From Dromaius novaehollandiae (Eukaryota > Chordata > Aves > Casuariiformes > Dromaiidae): DNA of 64,000 bases. Position numbers and translations under genes: made by a program. The notes beneath the pieces are model-generated. The model was not told where the DNA came from, did not search any database, and saw nothing but the letters and a program-made list of their open reading frames with translations. The stretch lies in assembly GCF_036370855.1 (NCBI RefSeq), contig NC_088102.1, positions 17,899,001-17,963,000 of the forward strand, in the 5' to 3' direction. Shown here in pieces: positions 1 to 12,800 of the stretch; position 1 is the first letter of the stretch; the number at the start of each line of letters is the position of its first letter.

Positions 1-2940
1 CTGAAGCCACGCAATACTGAACATTATCTGGTCAATGGAAAAGGTTCCTGGAGATCTTTATTCAGTAAGATTGCAACATGGTTATTTCATCAGCTATTTC
101 TGACTGATAAAAGCAAAAGGAAACAATATGTTTACTACTTTTACACAGAACCGTCTCTTGGAAGTTATTCTCATACAAAAATCTCAGAAGACTGTTTTAT
201 TACATTCGTGTAACATTTGTGTTACAGAAACACTCAGTCCTGAAATGAAGCTCCATGGTGCACACTTACACACAAATGGTGAGAAACAGGTCCTCTTTGA
301 AAGATTTTGGGAGTCACTTGAAGGGCTAAATAAAGTTTTCTGATGTTAGACAATCCTGCGTACTCTTCTGCTGCTTCTTCAGAAGGGCTCAGGTCTGCTC
401 TAAGTCCTGTCCTATATCTGCCAACCTGCACTCTTCTGAAACAGCAGTAGGAGGTTTAGTTGTTTTTGTTGCTACACCATACATGTAAGGCACATGCTAC
501 ATTTATCTGGTAGCTTGTAATTGTTCTTGCAACTGAAAACTGATGATTAGTATTGTTCATCATTGCCATCGGTATAAAATGGTTTTATAAATTCTTGTCC
601 CTGCTCCCTACATAGTTTGTGCATGTTATTAGTGACAGTAATTCAAATGAAGAGCAGCTCTGGGAGCAGAATTTCTCTTTCCCAGTGAGTGTTCTCATCC
701 CTATATACAGACAGTATTTCATCCCTGTTTCATATTTTCTTTCTAAACCAAGGAATTTTGCCTTCCTGGCAGCACAGCGGAGAGAGTCTCAAGGAAGTAT
801 TGAGAGTATGGATTAGACACTTGCAAATAAGGCATTTTTTTCTTCATACATCTCATCCAGGCTAGAAGAAGCATAGTTCACCAAACAGACATACATCTTT
901 AGTCTTAACAGTTCTCCCTGCACACTTACTGTGTGATCCTTCCCAAAATCTGTTAATATAACTAGAAACTACCTGAGAAGGAGAGAAGTAGTCCATTTCC
1001 CTTCCTGACTCTGCACTCATTTCCCTCATGTTGCTGCTGTGACAATATACTTGTGGTCTTGGTACTTCATACTTCCAAATTTTTGTATTGTCTAATAATA
1101 TGATATAATAAATCCATAGGGATAAAGAGTTTTTGATATTTAAAGTAGCTTGTATGTCTGTGAGACATAATCCCAGAATAGTTATTATGGTTGCTAAATT
1201 GGCACCAAAAATATAATTTTCTGACTTTAGGTGTAGAAAAACACTGGACAAGATGAGTGATTCTGTTGTTGTCCAGTAAGCGTTGATTTGAGCCATCAGT
1301 TAATTAGGATATCTTTAAAACTGCTGACTGTTTGGAATGGTTTGCTCAAAACAAAAGAAACTGGCAGGAAGTTGTTTGCAAGATGTTGGTAAATGCATGA
1401 AATACTCTATGGATCTATTTCTTATAAAGAAGTCAAATATAGGTTGGGGAGTGGAATAAATACTGATCTCCATGTTGTACAGTTCAAGCCAGCAACACAG
1501 CAGTAACTTAGACGAGTAATGTAGACTTTGTCACTGGTTGAGTGTGGTCTTAATTATCAGAAGTAACAAACCACATGAGTTTGGTTATTTTGGTATTCTG
1601 GACTTTTATTCCTATTAAAAATAATTAATAGAGAAGCAAGATCTAGTCACTAAATGAATGACCAGTATGAATCTGGTTAATGCAGTGTCATGGTGTGGTT
1701 GAAAATTATGGTCAGTGAAAAAGTGGGACTCTCACTGGCTCATGGCAGTGCATGGTATACCTGGCACGTGTGTAGGTGTTCCTTGGTTTAGTTTAAATAA
1801 AAGTTGGTGTAGCACCTTATTGCTGCAACTATAATGAAATGTCAGGGAAATGCCTTGTTAAAGTGTAGCTTGATGTTGTTAAAAACAAAACAGTAATTAC
1901 GTGGCCTGGCAAATGAAAAAGAAAACAAGAGGCATATAACCAGCTTGTCCTTGACCACCATGACCTTTCACTCACTTAAGATTTGATGCATAAAATAGTC
2001 TTCATACTGTTTTTGTGACATTTTGCAGCTAGAATTGGAAGGAACAACTACAAAGGAAAGGGGAAAAAGACGGAAAGAGGAAGGCAAAAAGTCGGGATGT
2101 CAAGACAAGGTTTATCTATGTTCTCTCTCTCTGTTTATGTTTGTAATGACAAAATTACTCATATGGGTAGACAAATATAGGAACAAAGCAGTGGTCAAAA
2201 CTGGGGAAACAGATATCATGTCACTCAATTATGCTCTTAGTTGCTAATGGATCAATTTGATCAGCATAATCCTCTAGCATTTTGTTCCTAGTGGGAAAAG
2301 TTAATAGGAACAAGCAGCACTTTTTTTTACTCTAACAATTTCAGTTTCTAGGGAGAGGAGCCAGGAGAAGGAGAAGTAGGTGTGCGTATGACTGCATGTG
2401 TGGGAGTAATGGGAACAGCTTGCTACTTCTGTTCCCACCACTTGCCTGCGGCTAACTCAGGTACACACGGAGCAGACATAGGAGGGGCCCACGTCGGCCT
2501 CCTTACTAAGGCATACAGTGGGAAATCCATCAAGGAAGCATAGCTACCATATATCCTCTCAGTGGCACGGGATTACTGTCAGATTCAAAAGGTACAGGCA
2601 ATAACTTGGGGTGCATATTCAGGTCGAGGATCAGGAGGAGGTCTTGGCTGTGGTCTGGAATTTGGAAGAGAGCCGAGCTTCCATGTTGTATGGCAATCAG
2701 CTCTGTGTGTTTGGCTCAGCTCAGCATAGAAAGTCTGACTTTCGGTACCAAGTGTCAACATCTGTTTCCGGTCGTTCCAGACACTCCTAATTTCCAGTAG
2801 GGTCCTGATTGCACAGTGTTTGTGCTAAGATCCTCCACATGGTCAGGGGCAACAAACAGAAAGTCACAGCTACTGTTTAAATGGCACATGGTAGTTAGCT
2901 CCATTGGTTGAACTGTGACCTTGGAAGCCCTGTTTCATCA
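1..2940. other. Upstream intergenic DNA, no gene recognised
   Basis: AT-rich DNA with several short open frames on both strands. The longest is a 144-codon frame on the minus strand at 862-1,296, which has no recognisable domain and no splice or promoter context. A GC-richer patch at about 2,440-2,820 is also unassigned. The stretch ends where the gene 1 promoter module begins. Confidence 0.6.
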
Positions 2941-3053
2941 ATATTTGCTGTTTCATCCTTTTTTCATTCTTTTTTTTTAGGACTCTAATTTTTATCTTTT
3001 CTGTTTAATGTTTAACAGTGGAAACTAAGCAGAAGACAATTTAGCAATATAAG
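2941..3053 (+). promoter_or_regulatory. Candidate liver-type promoter of serpin gene 1
   Basis: In order: ATATTTGCTG (2,941-2,950, FOXA-like), the HNF1-like palindrome TTTAATGTTTAAC (3,004-3,016, two mismatches to GTTAATNATTAAC) and ATATAAG (3,047-3,053, TATA-like). The order matches human SERPINA1, whose hepatocyte promoter uses an HNF1 site just upstream of a TATA-like box. Equivalent modules precede the other three serpin genes in this window, which is the main support. Transcription would start near 3,075 by spacing; this is inference. Confidence 0.6.
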
Positions 3054-3074
3054 TAACAGTGCGGAGAACAGCTT

Positions 3075-3108
3075 GGTCAGTTGAACCCAGCGGGATACTT
3101 CTGGTTTT
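3075..3108 (+). other. Candidate noncoding exon 1 of serpin gene 1
   Basis: The 3' edge is set by a strong donor, TTTT|GTAAGTAG, with GT at 3,109. The 5' edge is only estimated, about 25 bases below the TATA-like box. It would splice to the acceptor TGTGACAG at 6,156-6,163, leaving 17 untranslated bases before the ATG at 6,181. The intron would be about 3.05 kb. Confidence 0.5.
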
Positions 3109-6100
3109 GTAAGTAGTGCATTCATTTTCCACAGAGACTTGAACCTGATGGTTTCTGCGGGCTGAGGAATTCTCATGTTCGTTTTATATCATTTGCATAT
3201 TTGTGACTTTGTTCTGTGCAGCTGTTGCCATGAAATAGTACATAAACAAACATGCAAGGGACCAATGGAACTTGCTGTTCTAGGGGAAGTATTCTTAGCC
3301 TGAAATTAGAATAAAATAACCTTTGAAGTTGTGGGGATTTTTTAAGCAGTTAGTAAAGCAGAATGTTGATGAAATCACCTTTTAGGTTGGATACAGCCTT
3401 TGCTGTGACTCAGAATTAGCATAATCCCCCTAGCGACTGGCCACAAGGTCCAATTTATAAACTCTCCTGGTGACTTAATATATAAAATAACAATGGAACC
3501 ATTGCCAAGGCCAGGGTCTTTAATTAGGATTGGGGTGAGTGCAGGGGAAGGATGGAAGGCCACAATCTCTGAATGTAAGTACCCCTTTTATTTTCATAGA
3601 CAGTCCAATATGTGGGTTTGGCAGAGATGTAATTTCTGAATTTCTTATTGGGTTATTAAAAAAAAAAACCACATCCCCTATTTAATAAAGCCTTTCCAAT
3701 GTCTTCATCTTTGACAGGGTAATCATAAAATTTTGGTGTCTAGAATTTTCAAATTTCAAAATGTTGAAATTAATTTAATTAATATCTCTAAAGAAAAAAA
3801 AGCATGTGGGGGAAACTTGATAACTTTTCAGTGTTTTCCAGCTTCTGGTAGAAGTACTTCTCTCGTATTTCTAGTAGAGGGCTGTAGTACTAAGAGAAGT
3901 TTTTGAACTGATCTATTACTGGCAGAAGTTAAGAGTGGAGTTCTGAGCCATGCCTAATATGAACAAGCTGTAGTCAAATCATACTCTGTACTTCAGAAAT
4001 TCTTTGAAATTTAGATTAAGCTCTGTTTGGACATAGGAAATGATCATGGATCAGGGTTTGTCTCAGACATAAAAATCAAGTATGTGATATCTCAACTAGA
4101 GAAAAATACTCTATAAAAATACTTGTGAAGCAGTCTTTGTATATGTGGTTGCTTGATTTACTGTGTTACATAAGGATTTTTTTACTGGGAAGAAGGGGGA
4201 GACTTCTGCTTAAAATAGATGCAAGTAGTTGATTCATATTACCATCCCGGGCCATCCTACATCTTTTGGTTTAAGAAGATTAAAATTTAGCATCACCCCC
4301 TCTCACTGCAGGTCAGTGCAGTGATCACTACCTGGGCTCATGCAGGCATACTCAGTTCCCAGAAAATATGAGAGTACACGGGTAGTATATATATTGGCTA
4401 TACAAACAAGGAAGATCACCATATCATTAAAGAAAAGAAGCAGTTGGTTAATCACCAAGAATACTAGAACTTGGGCTGCCATCAGAAACTCTACCTAGAT
4501 CTTGTTTATAGTAGACACAGTGGTCTCTCACATCTGGGAATGAATAAGAACAACACCTTAGCCAGACAAAAGTTGTGGGATAATACTTGTGCTTGCTCTA
4601 AGCGGCCTGGGGAAATACATTCCAGGAAGAGAAGGAATGAGTTCAAACAGGCTATAAATGCACACCAACTGGAAACTGGAAGAAGGAGTAAGCATAAAAG
4701 TAGAAAAGTTCTAGAAAAGTTTTCATGTAGAAGACTTGACAGCAAAAAGCTTGTTTTAATAGATAGCTTGTTAAGTTTTGAAAAAGCTTTTATATGCTGT
4801 GCCTCCCCCAAATAGCAGGGAACTGAGTTCAATAAACTAGAGACTTGTTCTAGCTCTTATGACGCGCAGGAGGCTTGTGTGAAGCATCTCATACCAGCAT
4901 TAAGAGAAAGAGCATAGTGTAGAAACCCGTCATCTTCAACAGAAGTACTCTAGAGTGTCCAAACAGGAACTGTGTTCCTTTTTTCTTCTCGGACTCAGCT
5001 AATGATGTGGCACATTGCATGCATTGCCAGCAAGGCCCAGTTGTCTCCATGGTTGTTCTCCCATTTGTCATAAGCTGTTTATAACAGAATACACATTTGG
5101 GAACCTGGGGAAGCTCTAGGTTGCATTGATATGCCATTTTGTGGAATTTCTGATGTATGTACACCATATTCCCTGCAGATAAGGAGTCCGTCATTTTCTG
5201 CCTGGGCAGCCAGAACATGGCATACGGACATATGAGCTGGGGCCTGTGCTGGAACCAGTCCTTCCTCCAGCCTAGAGGGACCCACACATCCCATGCGGCT
5301 GTGGCCATGTTACCGGGTTAACCAGTGGTGAGGGGGATGGCCCCATTTAACCAGTCACAAACGTCTGCTGCAGCCCCCGGACAGGGGTCCCTGTGTTCCA
5401 GACATGCCCCTCATCACCAGGTGTAAACCTGCCACTTCCCACGTGCCTTTATGCCCACTTTTGAGTACACTGCTGACATGCTACAACCTGCTCCAGGCTT
5501 ATGCCTTGAATTTTGCCTGAAGTTTGTGTAAATGACTTTCATCCCTAAATTATCAGTTGTGGCCAATGACTGGCCACATGAATAAGTAACCATGAAGTAA
5601 ACAAGGATGTGCATTTAAGGTGTACTAGATAGCCCCTGATAGTTGTCTGCCTGTGTGTTTCTACCCCAATGAAAGTGTGGGTGTTTAGCCCACTTTCAGT
5701 GAAAAGTGAGCTGCCTTGAGTTACCTCACATTTACCACAGTGCATATGGGCAGGTACCGCAGAGCAGTTGATGTCTCTGAAACCCACACCCTGTCTTACC
5801 TCATGGTAACTTGTTTGTTTAGCTGTATCCTATAGGAGACAATGATACAGCAAAGATAATATCACTGTTAATAGAGATTATTATGCTCTTTGGTGCTATA
5901 CTTTTGCAGCCAACAAAGAACAGTCTTTTCTAAGTAGTTACAGTGGAGAATTGTGGTTTTATTACAGCTGACATTTTAATTAGTAATTTGGTTGAATTTA
6001 TTAATGTCACTTGAAATTGTGTACACAGCCGCTTCAAATACTGTATGTATATTAGATCTTTATAGTTGCTTTGTATATTTAGGATAACAGACTATTCATT

Positions 6101-6163
6101 ATTATTTACTACAAAGGTGATCATTACCTTCTGCTCATCTAATGACTGTTTATTTTGTGACAG
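3109..6163 (+). other. Probable intron 1 of serpin gene 1
   Basis: No coding exon is recognisable here. Overlapping frames at 4,471-4,832 on both strands and at 4,889-5,308 on the minus strand show no domain I recognise. The end is a clean splice acceptor just before the gene 1 start codon. Confidence 0.5.
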
Positions 6164-6180
6164 AATAATCTGAAAAGAAG

Positions 6181-9100
6181 ATGAAGCATCTGCTGTGCCT
6201 GTGTTTGTTCCTTGCTGGTCTTTGTGCTGTAACCCATTGCCACCAAGGAGACGTTTGCCATGAAGTCAATAATACGAATCTGCAGGATGGAGCAGAAAAT
6301 TTATTAAAGCATGACTGTCACAAACAAGGCTCTAACTATGCAGATTTTGTATTTAGATTTTACAAGCAGGCTATATCAAAAGAAGCTGACAAAAATGTTT
6401 TCTTTTCTCCCATGAGCATCTCCACTGCCTTTGCACTGCTGGCTCTTGGTGCTAAGTCAACCACTCTGTCTCAGATTTTTGAAGGACTGGGCTTTGACAA
6501 TGTTTCTGAGGCTCACATACAAGATATACATGAAAGTTTTCATAAAGTTTTAGCAATACTGAATTGTACAGATGTTAACATCACATTAAATATAGGAAAT
6601 GCCCTTTTTACAGCTATTGGGTATGAACCACAGGAAGCATTTTTAAAAAATACCAAACAATTCTATGACGCAGATTTTTTTTCTAGCAATTTCCATAAGG
6701 AAGAAGAAGCCAAGAGGCAAATAAATTATTACGTAAAGGAGAAAACCAAGGAGAAAATCCCTAAATTAATTGATCATCTTGGTAGTAATACTATAATGGT
6801 TATTGTCAACTACATTTATTTTAAAGGTAAGAAATTGAGCATAATATTCCAATGGATAATTTTGATGCAAAAAAGAGAAGTTGTAAGAAACTCTTAGTGA
6901 TTTATTAACAGAGTGACTATATGGGAAAGAGCTAAATTGTGTAAAACATTCAACGTAAGGGTTAGGCCTGGCCAAAAGCAGTATGTCTGATTATTGAGAA
7001 ATATTGATTCCTTGATTTTTTTCCAGTTTTCCTGAAGGCTGTGGACAGTGTAGCCCCACTGCAGTGGACTGCCTCACAGCCACAGATCTGCTGCGAGCAG
7101 TCTCTCTGGTCCGGGGTGTCATAACCAAGGATGTTTCTAAGATCTCCATACTGAGCATACATGCCAGTCAGACCTTTAGGGGACTGACATCTTTGCATTT
7201 CCAGGGTCCCCAGTATTATGTCAGACCTATGAGGTACCCTGCCTGAAAATTTGTGACCTAGCATTTTGAGGCCCTGTGCTTTTGAAGCCCCGCTTGAATT
7301 TTAGGGTTCTTTATTCTACTGGTGAATTCCTAACCAGACTGAGTGCAGTCAGCTTGTATCTGTCATGGCCTAACTGGGGGATATGGAAAGGCAGAAAAGC
7401 CATAATGAGATCCTGTGGCCATGTGCTTAAGCCTGTGAATTTAAATGAGATACAAGGCACAAGAGAGTTCCAATAGAAGCAGGAGTCTTGATTGCTCTTC
7501 ATCAACCTTTAGTTGTTTTTCAGCAAGATAGGACTGAGTCAAACTCAAACTGCTGAGCTCACTGCACAGCTGAAATGCTTCGCTGTGTGTTATGCAGAAG
7601 GTTGAAGTGATCTGGTGATCCCCTTCTCCTATACACAGCTCTTCAACACCCTAACATTCAAATTGGTCTGATTTATATCAGCCATTTTTATGATCTTCGC
7701 ATGTTCAAGTGCAACATCTTCTCTTTTCCCCCATCAGCTGCCTGGGAAGAACCTTTTGGTCCTGAGTATACCTATGAGGATGATTTCTTTGTGAACGTAA
7801 ATGCATCTGTTAGTGTCAAAATGATGCACCGTGAAACTAGCTGTAACAGTTACTATGACCAGGATCTCTCTTGTGAGGTGGTAGAACTGCCTTACCAAGG
7901 CACTGCACGAGCATTGCTCATTCTGCCTGATGATGGAAAGATGAAACACGTGGAAGATGCTCTCTCAAAAGAAACTATTTGTAAATGGGATAACAAACTT
8001 GCAACCAGGTAACTCTTGGTAGATTGATTATTGTACTTTAGGAAATAATCTTATTTTTGAGAGAAAGCCTTCATTTCAGATCTCCTCCTGGATTTAATAC
8101 AATGATTTTATGAAGCAGGGCTTTAAATGATTCCCGATTAGTCAGACTAGAGCATAACTGATTTGCCACTGCAGACTCTCTGACCTGACAGAAGTGGACA
8201 TAGCAGTCCAACAATTACCTCAAGACTTGCCTGTCTGCCTTTTGGTTATCCTGCCTCTTCTTTCATGCTGCTAATGTAGCTGATTTTCTTCACTGTGTCT
8301 TGGATTTTATCCTGCTTTTCCATTTTAGCCTTTCCACTCTTTGTTATACCTCCAGTCTCTGTGCTCAGTCCATCTGCTTACAGTCTCTGCATCCTGCTAT
8401 TCCCACAAACATCTCCTAGGTGTGTGTGTCCTGGCACTGGAATAAAACAGTGACAATGAAGAAATCGGTCTTTTTCAAGAGTAACTAAAATCAAAGAGAG
8501 AATCTAGGTACAAGAAAATGATGCATCTCTCTCTGCATGCCCAAATTGCTCAGGGAATACAAATGCCACCATCAAACACATTAGAAATCAAAAGAATACT
8601 TTCAAGTGTCACTGCATTGCATACTATTCAGCCTGCTGGCTGAAATAAGATTGCTGTGCTTCACTTCTGTTTTGTTTTCTCTGTTCAACAGAAGAGTAAA
8701 TCTGCACTTACCAAGGATTTCTATCAGTGGGTCTTACGATGTTAAAACACTGTTTGAGGAAATGGGCATTACTGATGTATTCTCTAGTAATGCTGATCTG
8801 TCTGGAATTACTGGCAACCGTGGTCTCCAGGTTTCACAAGTAAGTTACTAGAGAGAGATGATGCTAGTGAGGTTTGTTGGTACTTGTGATCAGTTATATG
8901 TGGGACTTTTAAAGACTTGTTTTCCATCCTTGTCCTACTGAAGTTATAAACAAAACTCACTGACATCTATGGGCTTGCTTAGTAATTGTGCTTTTCTACA
9001 GAGAGGTTCTACTGTTCCACTTTTGAATTATTTTAACATCACTATTAAAAGGCTGGATATTAAGTACATGGGAAAAGGGGACAAGTATTTCTATGATTTC

Positions 9101-9854
9101 TTGGCACTGGAATACAATTGTTTACATGCAGTTGTGTCAAGTAAACCATAAGTGAAGGATATGTCGATACTTGTGTTGATTAGTACCTCATTTTTTAATA
9201 TTCTCAACGTTTCCTGGAAACTTCCAGTTTTCAGTGGCAGAATTTCACAATGTCAGCTAAAGCTACTATTTAATATGGCAAAGATGTCCAAATACTGCCC
9301 CTAAATTACCATTTACATAGCAGTGTTCCGTTAATCTTTGAACAATAGAGAAAGCGTTGTAAGTGGAAGTGCAAGCCATCTAAGAAAAGAAACTAGCTAG
9401 TGCATGGACTGTTTTTGTCCCCCTCTACTCAACGCTGGTGAGGCTGCATCTGCAGTGTGTCCATTTGTGGGCTCCCCAGTTCAGTCCTGGCATGGAAGAC
9501 ACTCCTGTTACAGGCTGTTGGAAATTTACTATACAATTGGGTCCACTGGATTTTATTGCTCATTTCTTCTACTAAATATTCCTTAAGAAGAGAATTTATC
9601 TTTCCCTCCTGCTTGCTGTCCCATATATACACCATAATTTTTGCTTCTTTTCCCTGCAGGCAATTCACAAGGCCCTGCTGGAAGTAAATGAGGCTGGAAC
9701 TGAGGCTGCAGGAGCCACAGCCATAATCATTAGCAAAGTTTTTCATCCTTCTATTACCATCAAATTCAACAGGCCTTTCATTATTCTGATTTCTGATAAA
9801 GCAACCAGCACCACACTTTTCATGGGGAAAGTTGTCAATCCTACTGAGAAGTAA
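6181..9854 (+). CDS. SERPINA1-like: Clade A serpin, alpha-1-antitrypsin-like, 419 aa (gene 1)
   Basis: Secreted serine protease inhibitor of the serpin fold. Coding exons: 6,181-6,826, 7,738-8,008, 8,692-8,839 and 9,660-9,854, all with GT/AG borders and phases 1, 2, 0. The product starts with a hydrophobic signal peptide (residues about 1-19). [10 protein letters not shown] (72-81) and the late signature FNRPF are present, and the protein ends in [11 protein letters not shown] as in human alpha-1-antitrypsin. The hinge reads E366-A-G-T-E-A-A-G-A, so inhibitory loop insertion is expected. With 17-residue spacing P1 is Val382; Lys381 and Phe383 are alternatives because the loop has one extra residue. 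Sequons lie at N30, N107, N128 and N133. The N-terminal tail is unusually cysteine-rich (C20, C26, C46). Length is normal for the family (human 418 aa). The ATG is the first in frame after the exon 2 acceptor. Confidence 0.92.
9415..9520 (+). mobile_element. CR1 LINE fragment in intron 4 of gene 1
   Basis: The stretch with CTCTACTCAACGCTGGTGAG, a GGCTGCATCTG block and GGGCTCCCCAGTTCA matches the well-known end of CR1 ORF2 (the 'ctctactcagccctggtgaggc' region) in forward orientation. It is short and diverged, about 140 bases before exon 5. Confidence 0.6.
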
Positions 9855-12800
9855 TTGATGAGTTATTGGGCATGCTGGGCATGAGTTATAATGGGCTACA
9901 GTGTTTGCATATCTGAACTAGTTAGTGCTACTAACTACTCTCTGACTGAGGGGTATTCTCAAGTAAATGATCAATTTCTGTATCAAATGAACAGACAAAA
10001 ATTGTAAAAAACAAAAAACAAAAAAAAACACAACAGTTTAAATATGCAATGTTTTCCCCAGCTGAGTAATTCAAGTTATTAATACACTTCCCAAGTTTTG
10101 GAGGAAAAATATTTTCTTGCAAATTCTTCTGTTATTTTTATAAGAGAATTCTCTCTGCTGTGTGGCTTTCTCCAGGCCCCTTTTAGTTCTGAGTTACTCA
10201 CCAAAAGCTCTATCCCAACAGGAAACAATTCTATTATAATTGTATTATGTTTACTCAAGCACTTGCTGATGGTTACTATTCTCCTGAACCAGTCCCTACA
10301 GAATCCCTTCTTCCTCACATATCGCTTTGCTATTTAGTCAGTTGTGATTTCCTCTCAGGCAGTTTGGTCTTCTTTCTCACAGGTACCAACACTTTTCCTA
10401 GGACATTAAAAAAAAAAAAAAGAAAAAAGCAACAAAAAATAGAAAAGCTCTGAGCTGAGAGATTATTCTGCTGTAGCACTGTAAATGTCCCTTTGCAGTT
10501 CACAGGTCAGCAAAAAACAAAAGACAGTGACATTAATTGTCAAGGAATTCTCCTGCTACAATGTCATCCATGAATTATTTCTATGGCTAATGAATAAACT
10601 AAGCATTATGATTTAAATCCATCACTTAAGGACTGATTCTCAGTGTCTCCAGTTTCTTGCCATCATGCTATAAATCTTTTAAAATCAGCAAAAGCTTTCA
10701 ATCACTTATTAACATAGCAGAATGTCTATAAAATATGTTCTAAAAGGCAGTTAAGTGAGTCCAGCTGTTCTCAGATGGAGGTGGAGGTTCTTTGCTCTCT
10801 CTCCTTGTGTGCCTACTAGACTAAAACCTCTTTTCAAGAAATACATTAACAGTCTTGTTGCATGCAGGTCTGGAGATCACACACTTTTACTACAGATAAG
10901 CACTGGGCTCAATGCTCAGCTTTGCTAAACTCTATAGCAAACCCTTTATTGCCCAGCCCCTGTCTCAAGTAAAGGCTGGCTCCTGCTTTGCCAGTTGCTC
11001 TCCACACTTTGTTTCATGCCATTGCATATTAACAGTGGATGGATTTTTTTCCACAACTGGAACTTGGTCCCTGTTCCAGGGAAGACAGTGCTCCTGAACA
11101 TCCATTGTTCATTTCTACTGTTGTTCTGGCAGTGGGCTGTAAGCACTGAGAAGCCAATGCGTGCCCCAAATCAACAAATAAACTCCACCTCTGGACTGAC
11201 ATCTCGCTGACCCTCTGACCTGTTCTCCCACCTTAGGTCTGTCCTGCACAAAGGTGCTTTATTGAATGCTTATAGTTTGGGTTTAGTGGGCCTATGATTC
11301 TGACTCGGTGAACTGGAGACTGCTGCCTTGCTGAGAAACAAGAGTCACTTTGCACCAAACAGCATCTCCTATGTGACAAGAACGCAGTGGAAGCCCTGAG
11401 CTATTGCTTGTGCTGAGGCAAGATACCATCACCGGGACTGGGAGATACCATGCCTTTGTGCAAAGCAGCAGCTCTTACAGAGTTGAGATCAGTGATAACT
11501 TGCTGTGGTGTGAGGTAGTCTGCTCTGAGGTGACTGTACGAACTCAACAAGAGCTGGGAGCTGCTAGAGTGAGATCCCACCCTGATAAACCAATGCACCA
11601 GCACTGATTAGAAGGTAGGATGGTGAGATGTTTATCAGAGTGGGGTGGCAGAAAAAACAGGTTCTAGGCTTGCTGCTAAAGAGGCTAGGAAAAATCTCAT
11701 GGCTGCTAGGACAGAGTAAAGGTTTGGGGAAATAACAAATAGAGCAACTTCCTGCCTTCTCTACCTCCCAAGCCATTGCTTTTGAGAGTGGGAAGGAGAA
11801 TGAAGGCAAGGAACTGCAGGAGGAGAGCTGCACTGGGAGTTTTCATACTGGAGTGCCTTCAGGTGGACCAGCTCAAAGAAGAAACATGGATGTGTTCAGA
11901 AAATCCCTCATTTCTGTAGGGTTCTCACTTGTGGGCAGTCCCCTCTCCCTTCTCTTTCAACAAATGGAACCCAGTGGATAACATCACCTGACAAGGGCAG
12001 TGGGCATGTGTCACATATACATGGCTGTGGTGCTACGTCATGAGGGCTAGGGCACTATGTCTTCCTACAGGGCTCCTTTGAATGCTGGATGTGGTTAGGA
12101 GGTACAAACCAGGCTGAGGGGCATCACCACAGTTGTCCTCTAGTTCAGGAACTTCCCACTCCAGCCCCAGCAGGTTAACCTGAGATGTGACAGGATCTTG
12201 GAGTAGGAAGGGAGAATGGAAATGGAGTGGGAAGAGAGGTATGGAAATCCATAGGGCCAGAGTGCCAAAGCTACATGGCTGGTGCTACTGTCAGCATGTT
12301 CCTGATGATTTTCTTTAAGAACTGGCCCAATTCTGTATATTTTTATGAAGAGAGAGGCTATTTGGTCCTAATTCCAGCAAAACCTAATCATATTGGTCTG
12401 TCCTGCATCATTTGCCCTCATCCTTCTTTATATTTGATAGAGAACCTTCTACTTCATGCTATCTAGTCGCATTAATGGCAGGAGAGGAAAAGAGTGATTC
12501 AGATGGACATAAGATAGAAATTTCTGTCAGGGACTGTGTATTCATCTTATGTGTAAAGCACATGTATTTCTATGTCTTTCATTCATCTGCAGGTATTAAC
12601 AGCCTTCAGTCTTCCACTATAGCAAAACCAGACCTGATTAGGACAGCTTAATCATACATACACAGTCTCTGGGATAGACGGATCCAAATGAAGCTCTTAG
12701 TGAAACCTAGAGCTTCTTTATACCCTGTCAAGTGCTGTCTACTGGACTTGCTACAGGGACAGCTGGCAAATGGGGATGATACAGCTTACAGAGGAATACA

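Noticed and set aside
862-1296. 144-codon minus-strand frame
   Set aside because: No recognisable family, no signal peptide or splice context, and low-complexity hydrophobic stretches only.
2430-2830. GC-richer patch considered as an exon or retroelement piece
   Set aside because: No open frame with a domain, no splice-bounded exon and no family match by eye.
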